The notes under the pieces: generated by a model
The model's database searches: none
What the model was told of the DNA's origin: nothing
What the model saw: the letters and a program-made list of their open reading frames with translations, nothing else
Shown here: positions 9,449 through 18,450 of the stretch, piece after piece
Position numbering within the stretch: position 1 is the first letter of the stretch
Layout of the letters: each line of letters opens with the position of its first letter
Position numbers and translations under genes: made by a program
From: G963676095 sp963676095
GTDB taxonomy: Bacteria > Bacteroidota > Bacteroidia > Bacteroidales > Prolixibacteraceae
DNA length: 64,000 bases
Assembly (NCBI GenBank): GCA_963676095.1
Contig: OY781040.1
Location: 1,426,001-1,490,000 of the forward strand
Reading direction: 5' to 3'

Positions 9449-10129
9449 ATGAAAAAACAGGAACACATGAAGTTGGTATTAAAAGCATTGCTGGTATTTT
9501 TCCCCTGGACAATAAGACGAAGGTTGTTAATCCTTCTTTTCAGGTATAAAATTCATCCTTCGGCGCGGATTGGTTTTTCATTTTTTTATCCGGTACATCT
9601 GGAGATGGGGGCCGGGGCAACCGTGGGACATTTTAATGTAGCCGTCAATCTCGAAAAGATAATCATGAACGAAAAAACCACTATTGGCAGAAAAAACTGG
9701 ATTACCGGCTATCCTCTTCACAGGAAGGATAATTTCGAACATGCAGAGGACAGGATGCCGGTACTTATCATGGGCAAAGACTCAGCAATTACAAAAGACC
9801 ATATGATTGACTGCACCGACACTGTTACCATTGGTGAACTGACTTCAATCGGAGGTTACGGGTCTCAAATCCTTACTCATTCCACATCGATAGAGCATAA
9901 CCGACAAAACTGTGCGCCAATCTCGATCGGATCGCGCAGTTTTGTCGGGACAAGATCAATCCTCCTGCCCGGGACATCCCTTCCTGATTCTTCCGTGCTT
10001 GGTGCAGGATCGGTTCTTACCAAATCCTTTACAGAACCATTTTGCCTTTACGGAGGAACCAGCGCCAGGTTTATAAAAAAGCTGGACACATCAATGAAGT
10101 TCCTTACCAGGACTGAACGGCCCAGGTAA
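9449..10129 (+). CDS. Hexapeptide-repeat acyltransferase (left-handed beta-helix)
   Basis: This is a protein of about 226 residues with imperfect hexapeptide repeats: IHPSARIGF, LEMGAGATVGHF, ISIGSRSFVGTRSILLPGT and SVLGAGSVLTKSF. The family (LbH acetyltransferases) transfers acetyl or similar groups to sugars. An in-frame ATG at 9404 would add 15 uncharacteristic residues. The ATG at 9449, giving MKKQEHMKLVLKALL, is preferred, and one at 9467 is also possible. An N-terminal hydrophobic/basic stretch (FFPWTIRRRLLILLF) may sit at the membrane. It probably O-acetylates a sugar of the polymer. Confidence 0.75.
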   Translation: MKKQEHMKLVLKALLVFFPWTIRRRLLILLFRYKIHPSARIGFSFFYPVHLEMGAGATVGHFNVAVNLEKIIMNEKTTIGRKNWITGYPLHRKDNFEHAEDRMPVLIMGKDSAITKDHMIDCTDTVTIGELTSIGGYGSQILTHSTSIEHNRQNCAPISIGSRSFVGTRSILLPGTSLPDSSVLGAGSVLTKSFTEPFCLYGGTSARFIKKLDTSMKFLTRTERPR

Positions 10130-10145
10130 TTTTACTTTGACAGAT
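10127..10145 (+). repeat. Short sequence shared with inverted ends at 12980 and 13097
   Basis: The 14 bases TAATTTTACTTTGA at 10127-10140 recur exactly at 12980-12993. The overlapping 13 bases TACTTTGACAGAT (10133-10145) recur as the reverse complement at 13097-13109. This copy overlaps the stop of the acyltransferase gene. It could be the remains of a small intergenic element or a promoter-like sequence (TA-C-TTTG, one base shorter than TAnnTTTG). Confidence 0.45.
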
Positions 10146-10245
10146 AAAATCTATCTCTATTTTCCGAATGCGTTAACAATTCCCGCAAAGCAAATTGAAT
10201 TCCACATTGTCATTCACTCATTCAATCAATCAATCTTTTTTAGTT

Positions 10246-11403
10246 ATGACCTCGTTAAAAATAGTACATTTCATCACTTCCATCGATAAAAAATCAGGAG
10301 GGACGGCTACATACATGCAGTTATTGACAGAAAAAATCGCAAAAGAGGTCGAAGTAATTGTCGCCACTGGCATTTCCTGTAACCCGGTTGAAATAGAGGG
10401 GGCCAAAATCCATTTTTTTAACCTTTCGATAAAAAGAATGGTGCAATTTTCTTTTGAAGCAGGCAAATTCCTCGATGAATATAAACCGGACCTGCTTCAC
10501 ATTAACGGGATTTGGGAACTTCCGAACGTTATTATACAGAAATGTGCTCAAAAACGGAACATCCCGGTTATCATCAGCCCTCACGGAATGCTCGAGCCCT
10601 GGATACTGAATAAAAATCGCGGAAAAAAGAAACTGGCACTGTTTCTTTATCAAAAACATTCGATTATTTCAGCAACCAGCCTGCATGCTACTGCCCATTC
10701 CGAATACAATAATATCCGGAAACTCGGAATAGAAACAAATATGCAGATTATAGAAAACGGGATCAGAACTGAAAATGCGGAAAAGAAAAAAAGCTGGGAA
10801 AAAACAAAGACCCTTCTTTTTCTGTCACGGATAGATCCCAAAAAAGGTATTGAAAACCTGATCGATGCGTTATCCATCTGCAAACACGAACTAAAAGGAT
10901 ACAAAGTAGTAATTGCAGGAGAAGGAGAACCGGATTATGTTGACTCTCTCAAGAAAAGGGCAGCATTAAACAACCTCGGGCACCAAATCGAGTTTCCGGG
11001 AGGTGCTTACGGAAACTCGAAATGGGACCTTTTCAAAAAAGCAGATGTTTTCGTTTTACCTACTTACTCAGAAAACTTTGGAATCGTGATTGCAGAAGCC
11101 CTTTCCTGTGGAACGCCGGTTATAACCACGAAAGGAGCGCCATGGAGCGATCTTTCAGAATATCAGTGCGGCTGGTGGATAGACATAGGAGTCGGCCCGC
11201 TTTCGCATGCATTACTCGATTTTGCCCGGAAAACAGAAGTAGAGTTGGAGCAAATGGGCAGAACCGGACATGCGATGGTCCTGAGCAAATATTCGGCAGA
11301 CAGCATGGGACGAAAAATGATCAGATTTTATCAGTCCATTCTTTCCCAAAGCAGGACTGCCGCAACATCTATATTAAAAACACAGGAAGAGATGATCAGT
11401 TGA
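10246..11403 (+). CDS. Family 4 glycosyltransferase (GT-B)
   Basis: This is a GT-B glycosyltransferase of about 385 residues. It opens IVHFITSIDKKSGGTATYM (glycine-rich acceptor-side loop), has ISPHGMLEPW in the middle, LFLSRIDPKKGIENLIDAL at the start of the C-terminal Rossmann domain, and the retaining-GT motif SENFGIVIAEALSCGTPVI with its E-x7-E-type donor site. A TTG 51 bases upstream is in frame, but the ATG at 10246 gives MTSLKIVHFI and is the better start. It adds a sugar to the lipid-linked repeat at the cytoplasmic face; donor unknown. Confidence 0.85.
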   Translation: MTSLKIVHFITSIDKKSGGTATYMQLLTEKIAKEVEVIVATGISCNPVEIEGAKIHFFNLSIKRMVQFSFEAGKFLDEYKPDLLHINGIWELPNVIIQKCAQKRNIPVIISPHGMLEPWILNKNRGKKKLALFLYQKHSIISATSLHATAHSEYNNIRKLGIETNMQIIENGIRTENAEKKKSWEKTKTLLFLSRIDPKKGIENLIDALSICKHELKGYKVVIAGEGEPDYVDSLKKRAALNNLGHQIEFPGGAYGNSKWDLFKKADVFVLPTYSENFGIVIAEALSCGTPVITTKGAPWSDLSEYQCGWWIDIGVGPLSHALLDFARKTEVELEQMGRTGHAMVLSKYSADSMGRKMIRFYQSILSQSRTAATSILKTQEEMIS

Positions 11404-11507
11404 TTTTTCCACTCATAATCTACCCTTAATCTACCCAATTGGATAATGAAAACTGGTGTCTCTTCCCTTTTCGTTCAGACATCATAAATCTTTATAAAAT
11501 CAAAATC

Positions 11508-12065
11508 ATGAGCGAAGCAATCGTCGATCTTTCGAAATACGAGAGTCACTTTTCCTTCCGGAACAAAATGGCCAGAACAGCCTGGAAGGTAACCAGTTTT
11601 TTGCTGTTCCGTACAGCCTTCCTCCGTGTAATGGCCCCGTGGAGGGTCCTTCTGCTGAAAAGCTTCGGTGCCAGGCTGGAATGGACCTCGGTTATTTACC
11701 CAAGCGTTAAAATATGGGCTCCCTGGAACCTGGAAATGGGAGCTTATGCCTGTCTTGGCCCGGATGTCGACTGCTACAACCAAGGAAAGATCACAATAAA
11801 GGCCAATACCACAGTATCCCAGAAAAGTTACCTCTGTGCCTCGTCTCATGATATCAATGACCCCTTAAACCGGCTTATCACGGCACCCATTGTTATCGAA
11901 GACCAGGCATGGATAGCTGCAGATTCGTTCATCGGACCGGGAGTACATATAGGTCAGGGAGCCGTAATCGGGGCCCGTTCTTCTGTTTTCAGCGACGTAC
12001 CTTCATGGACGGTGGTTGGCGGAAATCCAGTAAAATTTATCAAAACCAGAACCTTAAAAAAATGA
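11508..12065 (+). CDS. wcaF: WcaF-like sugar O-acetyltransferase
   Basis: This protein of about 185 residues matches the colanic-acid WcaF type of left-handed beta-helix acetyltransferases. It has KMARTAWKVTSFLLFRT near the N-terminus, an IYPSVKIWAPWNLEMGAYAC block, SQKSYLCASSHDINDP with the catalytic His, and WIAADSFIGPGVHIGQGAVIG hexapeptides. A TTG at 11439 is in frame, but the ATG at 11508 gives a normal N-terminus (MSEAIVDLSKYES). It acetylates a hydroxyl of the repeat unit using acetyl-CoA. It is followed after 4 bases by a glycosyltransferase, so the two are likely co-translated. Confidence 0.85.
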   Translation: MSEAIVDLSKYESHFSFRNKMARTAWKVTSFLLFRTAFLRVMAPWRVLLLKSFGARLEWTSVIYPSVKIWAPWNLEMGAYACLGPDVDCYNQGKITIKANTTVSQKSYLCASSHDINDPLNRLITAPIVIEDQAWIAADSFIGPGVHIGQGAVIGARSSVFSDVPSWTVVGGNPVKFIKTRTLKK

Positions 12066-12069
12066 AAAG

Positions 12070-12960
12070 ATGCAAAAATTAATCTCGGCAATCATCCTCA
12101 CCTATAACGAGGAAAAACATATTGGACGTTGCATCGGTTCACTTCAGGGCCTCGTTGACGAAATCTTTATCGTCGATTCTTTCAGCCAGGACAAAACAAC
12201 GGAGATAGCTGTCACCATGGGAGCCCATGTGTACAAGCGCCAATGGAAAAATTATGCGACACAATTCAATTGGGCACTTGAAAACTGTCCGATCAATTCA
12301 AAATGGATCTGGCGTATTGATGCCGATGAATATATTGAAGAGGAGAGCAGTTATGTCAGAAATCAGATTGAAAGTCTTCCGGAACAGGTAACCGCAGTTT
12401 ATGTAAAAAGAAAAATCGTTTTTATGGGCAAAGAACTACTGCACGGGGGATGGTTCCCGGTATGGCACCTCAAAATATGGAGGCATGGCAAAGGTTTCTG
12501 CGAAAACAGATGGATGGACGAACATATAAAAATTTTTGAAGGAGAAAGCTCTAAAATAGACTGTACCCAGGTCGACTGGAACACAAATGACCTCAAGTGG
12601 TGGACTGAGAAGCACGTCGGTTATGCATGGCGTGAAATGATTGATATACTCGATACTCAATATGGTGTATCCAATGATTCCAGCGTTTCCCCAAACCTGT
12701 TCGGGAACGACGAACAACGAAAAAGATGGTTAAAAATGAGATATATAAACCTCCCGCTTTTTCTGAGGCCCTTTCTTAATTTCACATACAGGTACTTTAT
12801 AAGATTAGGATTTATGGACGGAGTTCAGGGGCTGATATGGCACTTTTTACAAGGCTTCTGGTACCGTTTTCTTGTTGATGCAAACATCTATGAACTGACA
12901 AAAAGATTCCGAAACAACAAACAGGAAATCATCGAGTATTTGAAGACAAACCATAAATAG
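12070..12960 (+). CDS. Family 2 glycosyltransferase (WaaE/KdtX-like)
   Basis: This 296-residue protein has ISAIILTYNEEKHIGRCIGS, then VDEIFIVDSFSQDKT and WIWRIDADEYIEEE (DxD site). This arrangement is typical of WaaE/KdtX-type and related GT2 enzymes that transfer a sugar to a lipid or polysaccharide acceptor. The C-terminal part has two hydrophobic patches (LPLFLRPFLNFTYRYFIRLGF and an LIWHFLQGFWYRF segment), suggesting membrane association. It starts 4 bases after the acetyltransferase. Donor and acceptor unknown. Confidence 0.85.
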   Translation: MQKLISAIILTYNEEKHIGRCIGSLQGLVDEIFIVDSFSQDKTTEIAVTMGAHVYKRQWKNYATQFNWALENCPINSKWIWRIDADEYIEEESSYVRNQIESLPEQVTAVYVKRKIVFMGKELLHGGWFPVWHLKIWRHGKGFCENRWMDEHIKIFEGESSKIDCTQVDWNTNDLKWWTEKHVGYAWREMIDILDTQYGVSNDSSVSPNLFGNDEQRKRWLKMRYINLPLFLRPFLNFTYRYFIRLGFMDGVQGLIWHFLQGFWYRFLVDANIYELTKRFRNNKQEIIEYLKTNHK

Positions 12961-12979
12961 ACCTCATCTGCTGCCAGTA

Positions 12980-13109
12980 TAATTTTACTTTGATACATCC
13001 AAAAAATCTGCCTGTTTTTACCCTGCACCCTTAAGGGAACAGCCAGATTTTTCGACTGACACCCTTTAGTGTTGGGGCAATCAAACTCAATCCTTAATCT
13101 GTCAAAGTA
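12980..13109. repeat. Intergenic inverted-repeat element with internal hairpins
   Basis: TACTTTGA at 12986-12993 is answered by TCAAAGTA at 13102-13109. Inside lies a strong hairpin: AAAAATCTG (13002-13010) pairs with CAGATTTTT (13044-13052), continues through CTGTT/AACAG, and surrounds CCCTTAAGGG. The outer end sequence also occurs at 10127. The 234-base gap holding it has no gene. It may be a small non-autonomous element or a structured terminator between two operon segments. Confidence 0.45.
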
Positions 13110-13194
13110 GAGATAACAATCCCTAAAAACGGGCAATAGTACAAACAGCTATTAGTTAAACATAAAGGTTGCATTTCAGTAAGTTGAAAAGACA

Positions 13195-13971
13195 ATGAAA
13201 GTATCGATTATCACGACATGCTACAACCGGGAAGAAACAATCGGAGATGCAATACAAAGTGTACTCTCCCAGAGTTATCCGGACATCGAATATATAGTTA
13301 TTGACGGGGCTTCACAAGACGGGACTATGAATATCGTTAGCAAACATAAAGACAAAATCGATATTATAGTCTCTGAACCTGATAACGGAATGTACGAAGC
13401 GTTTAACAAAGGTATCAAAGCTGCAACAGGCGATATAATCGGGCTACTTCATTCTGATGACCTATTTTTCAATCCGAAAACGGTAGAACTTGTTGTCGAT
13501 GAATTCAGGAAAACAGATGCCGATCTAATTTACGGGAATGGAGTTTACATTGCCAACAATGGCTATCCGAAAGTAAAAAGAGTCTATCCTGCTACGCCCC
13601 ATAAAAAATATTACTTGTATTTCGGATGGATTCCTTTACATACCACGATCTATGTAAAACGTGAGCTTTTTAGAAAATATGGACTTTATGACACGAACTA
13701 TTCGATAGCCAGCGATTACGAAATTTCGCTACGGTGGTTCACCAACCCGGATATAAAAAAGCACTTTCTGGACCAGTACCTTGTCAAAATGAGAATGGGT
13801 GGCAAAAGCACATCGCCTGCCCTGCAAAAGAAAAAATCGACCGAAGATTTCAAAATTATCCGGAAATACAAACTCTGGTGGTATATTACCTTATCGTTTA
13901 AGATAGGCAGAAAAATTCCGCAATACATCATGCCCTACTTGCTAAAATCAAGATATGATAGTTCCTACTAA
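13195..13971 (+). CDS. Family 2 glycosyltransferase (WcaE-like)
   Basis: This 258-residue protein has a textbook GT2 domain: VSIITTCYNREETIGDAIQS, IEYIVIDGASQDGT, SEPDNGMYEAFNKGIKAATG and LHSDDLFFNP (metal site near residue 88). The EPDNGMYEAFNKG segment is characteristic of the WcaE/fucosyltransferase-like group. The GDP-fucose genes gmd and fcl lie just downstream, so a GDP-sugar donor is plausible but not proven. A structured 234-base gap separates it from the preceding gene. Confidence 0.85.
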   Translation: MKVSIITTCYNREETIGDAIQSVLSQSYPDIEYIVIDGASQDGTMNIVSKHKDKIDIIVSEPDNGMYEAFNKGIKAATGDIIGLLHSDDLFFNPKTVELVVDEFRKTDADLIYGNGVYIANNGYPKVKRVYPATPHKKYYLYFGWIPLHTTIYVKRELFRKYGLYDTNYSIASDYEISLRWFTNPDIKKHFLDQYLVKMRMGGKSTSPALQKKKSTEDFKIIRKYKLWWYITLSFKIGRKIPQYIMPYLLKSRYDSSY

Positions 13972-14021
13972 CACATTTTTGTCTGGACATTTTAATTCAC
14001 ACTAATTTCAACTCAATAAAA

Positions 14022-14414
14022 ATGCCTATCAGGCCAGTCTCCCATAAAAATTCGCTCCTGTGGAAAAAATCCGAGGAATTGGTTTCCAAAACAGGGTTAA
14101 TAACTCCTTTCCCGGAAGAAAAGCATCAGGGCCTGTTTATACAGTTCAGGGACACACTTGCTTCAATCCAGAAAGACATTAAACAAGCTTATGGACAAAC
14201 TGACCAGCAAGTGGTCCTTTACTATTTTTCCAAGACAAAATCATCCTGTATGATACTGGAAGAGATGCTGGTAAAAATAGTCGAACTGATACCTTTCTCG
14301 TTTTATTCGGAATACATATCGGTCATTGAAGAAATGAAATCGATCTTGGATAATTATATACGTCTGAGCCAGATAAATATTATTATTGAAAAAAAAAGAA
14401 AGGAAAAAAAATAA
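14022..14414 (+). CDS. Divergent four-helix-bundle protein (23S-IVP-like)
   Basis: This 130-residue, all-helical protein has a pattern like the four-helix-bundle family first named after the protein encoded in 23S rRNA intervening sequences. It has LLWKKSEELVSKTGLITPFPEE at the start, then a LFIQFRDTLASIQKDI helix, and later helices around ILEEMLVKIVELI and YISVIEEMKSILDNYI. The family's usual SNIAEG segment is replaced by QKDIKQAYG, so it is divergent. Such proteins occur in polysaccharide loci with no established role. It lies between a glycosyltransferase and gmd, on the same strand. The C-terminus is a run of Lys/Glu. Confidence 0.6.
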   Translation: MPIRPVSHKNSLLWKKSEELVSKTGLITPFPEEKHQGLFIQFRDTLASIQKDIKQAYGQTDQQVVLYYFSKTKSSCMILEEMLVKIVELIPFSFYSEYISVIEEMKSILDNYIRLSQINIIIEKKRKEKK

Positions 14415-14479
14415 AGCATACACACCATTAAATAATCAAACAATAATCTCCATTTTTTATTAATCTAAATTCAAGAACA

Positions 14480-15634
14480 ATGCCAAAAGTTGCTTTAATC
14501 ACAGGAATCACTGGCCAGGATGGGGCTTATCTATCAGAATACCTCCTAAAAAAGGGTTATGTTGTACACGGGATAAAACGCAGATCATCAATGTTCAATA
14601 CCGAAAGGATCGACCATCTCTACCAGGATCCTCAAACTGATCACCGGAATTTTATCCTCCACTATGGAGACCTTACCGACAGCATGAACCTGACAAGGAT
14701 TATCCAGGAAGTAAAACCAGACGAGATTTACAACCTGGCTGCCATGAGCCATGTGAAGGTCAGTTTCGACACACCGGAGTACACGGCAAATGCTGATGGG
14801 ATCGGAACACTAAGGATACTCGAAGCAGTTAGGTTGCTTAGGTTGAAATGCCGCATCTATCAGGCTTCCACCTCTGAACTGTACGGGCTTGTCCAGCAGG
14901 TTCCGCAATCTGAAAAAACACCTTTTTATCCGCGTTCCCCTTATGCTGTGGCCAAACTATATGCCTACTGGATCACGGTAAATTACAGGGAGGCATATGG
15001 AATGCATGCAAGCAACGGGATACTGTTTAATCATGAGTCCCCGATAAGGGGCGAAACATTTGTCACAAGAAAAGTAACCCGTGCCATTTCAAGGATCGCT
15101 CTCGGAATGCAGGACAAAGTTTACATGGGGAACCTTTCATCAAAGAGAGACTGGGGACATGCCAAAGATTATGTCAGGGCCATGTATCTTATTTTGCAGC
15201 AGGACAAGCCAGATGATTATGTCATCGCTACCGGCATAACAACAACTATAAGGGACTTCATAAAACTGGCCTGTGCCGAGATCGGCATCGAAATCCGTTT
15301 TAAAGGAGAAGGGATCAACGAAAAAGGTTACGTCAATACCATCAACGAAACTTTATTTATCGATAAGGTAGGCCTAGATTACCTGAACGGGATAAAAGCC
15401 AGAATAAAAAATGGCCCTGCCGAAATTATCAGTGTCGATCCGTCCTATTTCAGGCCCACTGAAGTAGATTTACTAATCGGAAACCCGGACAAGGCCATGA
15501 AAACACTAAATTGGAGCCCCAAATACCGACTTAAAGATCTGATTTCTGACATGATGAACTCCGATATTAGCCTGATGCAAAAAGAAGCTTACCTGAAAAA
15601 CGGCGGTTACAGAATATTAAATTATTTTGAATAA
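14480..15634 (+). CDS. gmd: GDP-mannose 4,6-dehydratase
   Basis: This 384-residue extended SDR has the GMD signatures: ALITGITGQDGAYLSEYLL with the Rossmann glycines, RRSSMFNTERIDHLY, the STSELYG block, YPRSPYAVAKLYAYW (catalytic Tyr-x3-Lys), and FNHESPIRGETFVTRKVTRA. It converts GDP-D-mannose to GDP-4-keto-6-deoxy-mannose, the first step to GDP-L-fucose. It uses tightly bound NADP in the cytoplasm. The next two genes (fcl and manC) supply the following step and the substrate. The length is normal for the family. Confidence 0.96.
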   Translation: MPKVALITGITGQDGAYLSEYLLKKGYVVHGIKRRSSMFNTERIDHLYQDPQTDHRNFILHYGDLTDSMNLTRIIQEVKPDEIYNLAAMSHVKVSFDTPEYTANADGIGTLRILEAVRLLRLKCRIYQASTSELYGLVQQVPQSEKTPFYPRSPYAVAKLYAYWITVNYREAYGMHASNGILFNHESPIRGETFVTRKVTRAISRIALGMQDKVYMGNLSSKRDWGHAKDYVRAMYLILQQDKPDDYVIATGITTTIRDFIKLACAEIGIEIRFKGEGINEKGYVNTINETLFIDKVGLDYLNGIKARIKNGPAEIISVDPSYFRPTEVDLLIGNPDKAMKTLNWSPKYRLKDLISDMMNSDISLMQKEAYLKNGGYRILNYFE

Positions 15635-15720
15635 AAGGTGAAATTATCTTTTATTATTGATTGAGGGCGCACGGATTCGTATCTTCATGCAGAAATTAAA
15701 ACTATTGAGGTTCGATCGAC

Positions 15721-16809
15721 ATGGAGAAAAATAGCAAAATCTATGTTGCCGGTCACAGGGGTTTGGTTGGATCGGCTATCTTAAAACAATTAAAGGATAA
15801 GGGTTATCAAAATTTTGTTCTTCGTACACATCATGAACTTGATCTGACCGATCAGGTTGCAGTTTCCGGTTTTTTCAGGGAAGAAAAGCCGGAGTATGTG
15901 TTTCTGGCAGCAGCCAAAGTCGGAGGGATAATGGCTAATAGTATTTACCGTGGACAATTTATTTACGAAAACCTGATGATTCAGAACAATGTAATCCATA
16001 ATGCTTATCTGAACGGGGTTAAAAAGCTGCTTTTTCTTGGAAGTACCTGTATCTATCCGCGTGAAGCGCCGCAGCCGATGCCGGAAGATTGCCTGCTGGC
16101 ATCTCCCCTGGAATACACGAACGAGCCTTATGCAATTGCAAAGATCACGGGAATAAAAATGTGCGAAAGTTATAACATTCAATACGGGACAAACTATCTC
16201 TCGGTCATGCCGACCAATCTTTACGGCCCGAATGATAATTTTGACCTCGAAAAATCCCATGTGCTACCCGCGCTTATCCGTAAAATTTATCTTGGCAAAT
16301 GCCTCGAGGAAGGAAATTGGGAAGCCATAAGTAATGATCTGGATTCACGCCCGGTCGAATCTGTAAACGGGTCATCCACTAAGGAAGAGATAAAAAATAT
16401 CCTCCAAAAATATGGAGTAAGCGTCGAAGAAGGAACGTCTTCTGCCAAAGTCGAAATCTGGGGATCAGGAAACCCAATGCGGGAATTCCTTTGGAGTGAA
16501 GACATGGCCAATGCGTGTATCTTTGTTATGGAAAACATCAATTTCAAGGATGTTGCCGGACAATCGAAGGAAATCATAAATACCCATATAAATATCGGAA
16601 CCGGAAAAGAACTCAGTATACGGGATCTGGCAAACCTGATCTGTAAGATTGTCGGGTTTACCGGAGAATTGTTCTTCAACTCGGCAAAACCAGACGGAAC
16701 AATGAAAAAATTAACCGATCCCGGAAAGCTGAACCGGCTTGGCTGGAAATATAATATTGAAATAGAAGAAGGTATTGCCAGGCTCTTTTCGTGGTATAAA
16801 GAAAATTAA
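15721..16809 (+). CDS. fcl: GDP-L-fucose synthase
   Basis: This 362-residue SDR has IYVAGHRGLVGSAI, FLAAAKVGGI, LFLGSTCIYPREAPQPMPE and the catalytic pair in NEPYAIAKITG. It is a combined 3,5-epimerase and 4-reductase that turns GDP-4-keto-6-deoxymannose into GDP-L-fucose with NADPH. Compared with enterobacterial Fcl (~320 residues), an insert of about 40 residues lies between KIYLGKCLE and VEIWGSGNPMREFLW. I recall this insert as common in Bacteroidota versions. It follows gmd by 86 bases. Confidence 0.95.
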   Translation: MEKNSKIYVAGHRGLVGSAILKQLKDKGYQNFVLRTHHELDLTDQVAVSGFFREEKPEYVFLAAAKVGGIMANSIYRGQFIYENLMIQNNVIHNAYLNGVKKLLFLGSTCIYPREAPQPMPEDCLLASPLEYTNEPYAIAKITGIKMCESYNIQYGTNYLSVMPTNLYGPNDNFDLEKSHVLPALIRKIYLGKCLEEGNWEAISNDLDSRPVESVNGSSTKEEIKNILQKYGVSVEEGTSSAKVEIWGSGNPMREFLWSEDMANACIFVMENINFKDVAGQSKEIINTHINIGTGKELSIRDLANLICKIVGFTGELFFNSAKPDGTMKKLTDPGKLNRLGWKYNIEIEEGIARLFSWYKEN

Positions 16810-16932
16810 AGAAGAACTGTTAACAGCACTTAAAACTTTTTATTTATCAGATATTTGCAGTAAGGCATTTTACCATAAGATAAGAGTGATCAGGCCGATA
16901 GTTTAATTTAGAAAATACAATTGCTAAAATGC

Positions 16933-16962
16933 TTTGCATTTTCGTTTAAATCTCTATTTTTG
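16933..16962 (+). promoter_or_regulatory. Candidate promoter for manC
   Basis: TTTG at 16933-16936 and TATTTTTG at 16955-16962 are separated by 18 bases and fit the Bacteroidota -33/-7 pattern (TTTG and TAnnTTTG). The manC ATG is 24 bases past the -7 box, so the leader would be short. This suggests that manC, VanZ and possibly later genes have their own transcript. Confidence 0.6.
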
Positions 16963-16985
16963 GCTTGACATAAATTACATTACAC

Positions 16986-18047
16986 ATGAAGCAAGACACC
17001 TACCTGATCGTTATGGCCGGAGGGATCGGAAGTCGTTTTTGGCCAATGAGCACGGAAGAAAGGCCCAAACAATTTCTGGATATGCTGGGAACAGGGCGAA
17101 CTTTGTTCCAGCATACAATTGACCGGTTCCGGGACATTTGCCCTGTTGAAAACATATTGGTGGTAACGTCCAGCAAGTATGCAGCGCTGGTTAAAGAACA
17201 ATACCCCACCCTGATAGATGGAAATATCCTTGCAGAACCATGTATGCGTAATACCGCCCCTTGTATTGCATATGCCTGTTATAAGATAAAAAAGATCAAT
17301 CTTCAGGCCAATATTATCGTGAGCCCGGCCGACCATTTGATCCAGGAAAATGAATTGTTCAGGGATTCTATACTTAAAGGTGTTGATTTTGTCTCTTCCC
17401 ATCAGGCGATACTAACCCTGGGCATTACTCCCCGACACCCGGAAACGGGCTATGGTTATATCCAAATGAAAGAAAAGGACAAGGAAATTGCGGCAGTAAA
17501 TGCTTTTCGCGAAAAACCAGATCTCGCAACAGCCGAAACTTATCTGCGGGACGGAAGCTTTCTGTGGAACTCGGGAATTTTTCTTTGGTCGGTCAATACA
17601 ATAATTTCTGCTTTCGAAAAGTATAGCCCGGCTATTGCCCGGCGTTTTGAAGAAGGGCTTCCATTTTTCTATACCCCGAAAGAACAGGAATATATTGATA
17701 AAATCTATCCGGATTGCGAGAACATTTCCATAGACTATTGCATTATGGAAAAAGCGAACAATCTTTTCGTTCAAAAGGTTACTTTTAGCTGGTCAGATCT
17801 TGGAACGTGGAGCGCGTTGTGGGAAAAATCAACAAAATCAGGCTCCGGAAATGTTGTTTCTTCCTCCCGTTCCGCCTTTTATGAAAGCACGAATAATATT
17901 GTTCAGGTAGAACCGGGAAAGACAGTTATCATACAGGGATTAAATGATTTTATTGTTGTTGAAGCCAATAATACATTACTAATTTGCAGAAAAAAAGAAG
18001 AACAGAGGATCAAAAATTTTCTGAACGATTCAAAAAAATTTAGCTAA
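16986..18047 (+). CDS. manC: Mannose-1-phosphate guanylyltransferase
   Basis: This 353-residue protein has the nucleotidyltransferase signature MAGGIGSRFWPMSTEERPKQF at its N-terminus. It also has SPADHLI, GYGYIQM and the FREKPD and FLWNSGIFLW motifs typical of GDP-mannose pyrophosphorylases. It lacks the C-terminal phosphomannose isomerase domain of the long bifunctional form, so it is the short type. It makes GDP-mannose from mannose-1-phosphate and GTP, feeding gmd/fcl. A good promoter sits directly upstream. The next gene starts 7 bases later. Confidence 0.95.
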   Translation: MKQDTYLIVMAGGIGSRFWPMSTEERPKQFLDMLGTGRTLFQHTIDRFRDICPVENILVVTSSKYAALVKEQYPTLIDGNILAEPCMRNTAPCIAYACYKIKKINLQANIIVSPADHLIQENELFRDSILKGVDFVSSHQAILTLGITPRHPETGYGYIQMKEKDKEIAAVNAFREKPDLATAETYLRDGSFLWNSGIFLWSVNTIISAFEKYSPAIARRFEEGLPFFYTPKEQEYIDKIYPDCENISIDYCIMEKANNLFVQKVTFSWSDLGTWSALWEKSTKSGSGNVVSSSRSAFYESTNNIVQVEPGKTVIIQGLNDFIVVEANNTLLICRKKEEQRIKNFLNDSKKFS

Positions 18048-18054
18048 ACAGCGT

Positions 18055-18450
18055 ATGATTGGGGGGAAAATATACAGGAATAAGAAAACGTATCCGCTTT
18101 TAAAGGTTATCACTGCCTTTTGGATAATCATCATATTTTATCTTTCCTTTATCCCGGGAAATGATCTTCCCAAAATAAATAATATTCCCAACTTGGATAA
18201 AATTGTCCATTTTTCCTTATACTCTGTTTTGAGTTTTCTTTGCCTTTCAACTCTTTCGTCATCAAAAAGAAAAATCGATAAGAAAATAGTCCTGGGCATA
18301 ATCTTTTCAATAGGTGTGTTTGTCGAGATCATGCAGGGTTTATTACCTATCCAAAGATCTTTTTCCTTTTTCGACATGATGGCCAATACTTGCGGCATAC
18401 TGGCAGGACTTTTAGTGTTCAGCTTGTTAAAAAGAACAATCGCTACTTAA
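18055..18450 (+). CDS. VanZ-like family membrane protein
   Basis: This 131-residue protein has four predicted membrane helices. The family pattern is visible: YLSFIPGNDLP after the first helix, IPNLDKIVHFSLYSVLSFL, EIMQGLLPIQRSFSFFDMMAN and a C-terminal helix. VanZ-like proteins are widespread small membrane proteins of uncertain function, often near cell-envelope genes. It begins 7 bases after manC and is presumably co-transcribed. The 259 bases that follow hold no gene that I can support. Confidence 0.8.
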   Translation: MIGGKIYRNKKTYPLLKVITAFWIIIIFYLSFIPGNDLPKINNIPNLDKIVHFSLYSVLSFLCLSTLSSSKRKIDKKIVLGIIFSIGVFVEIMQGLLPIQRSFSFFDMMANTCGILAGLLVFSLLKRTIAT

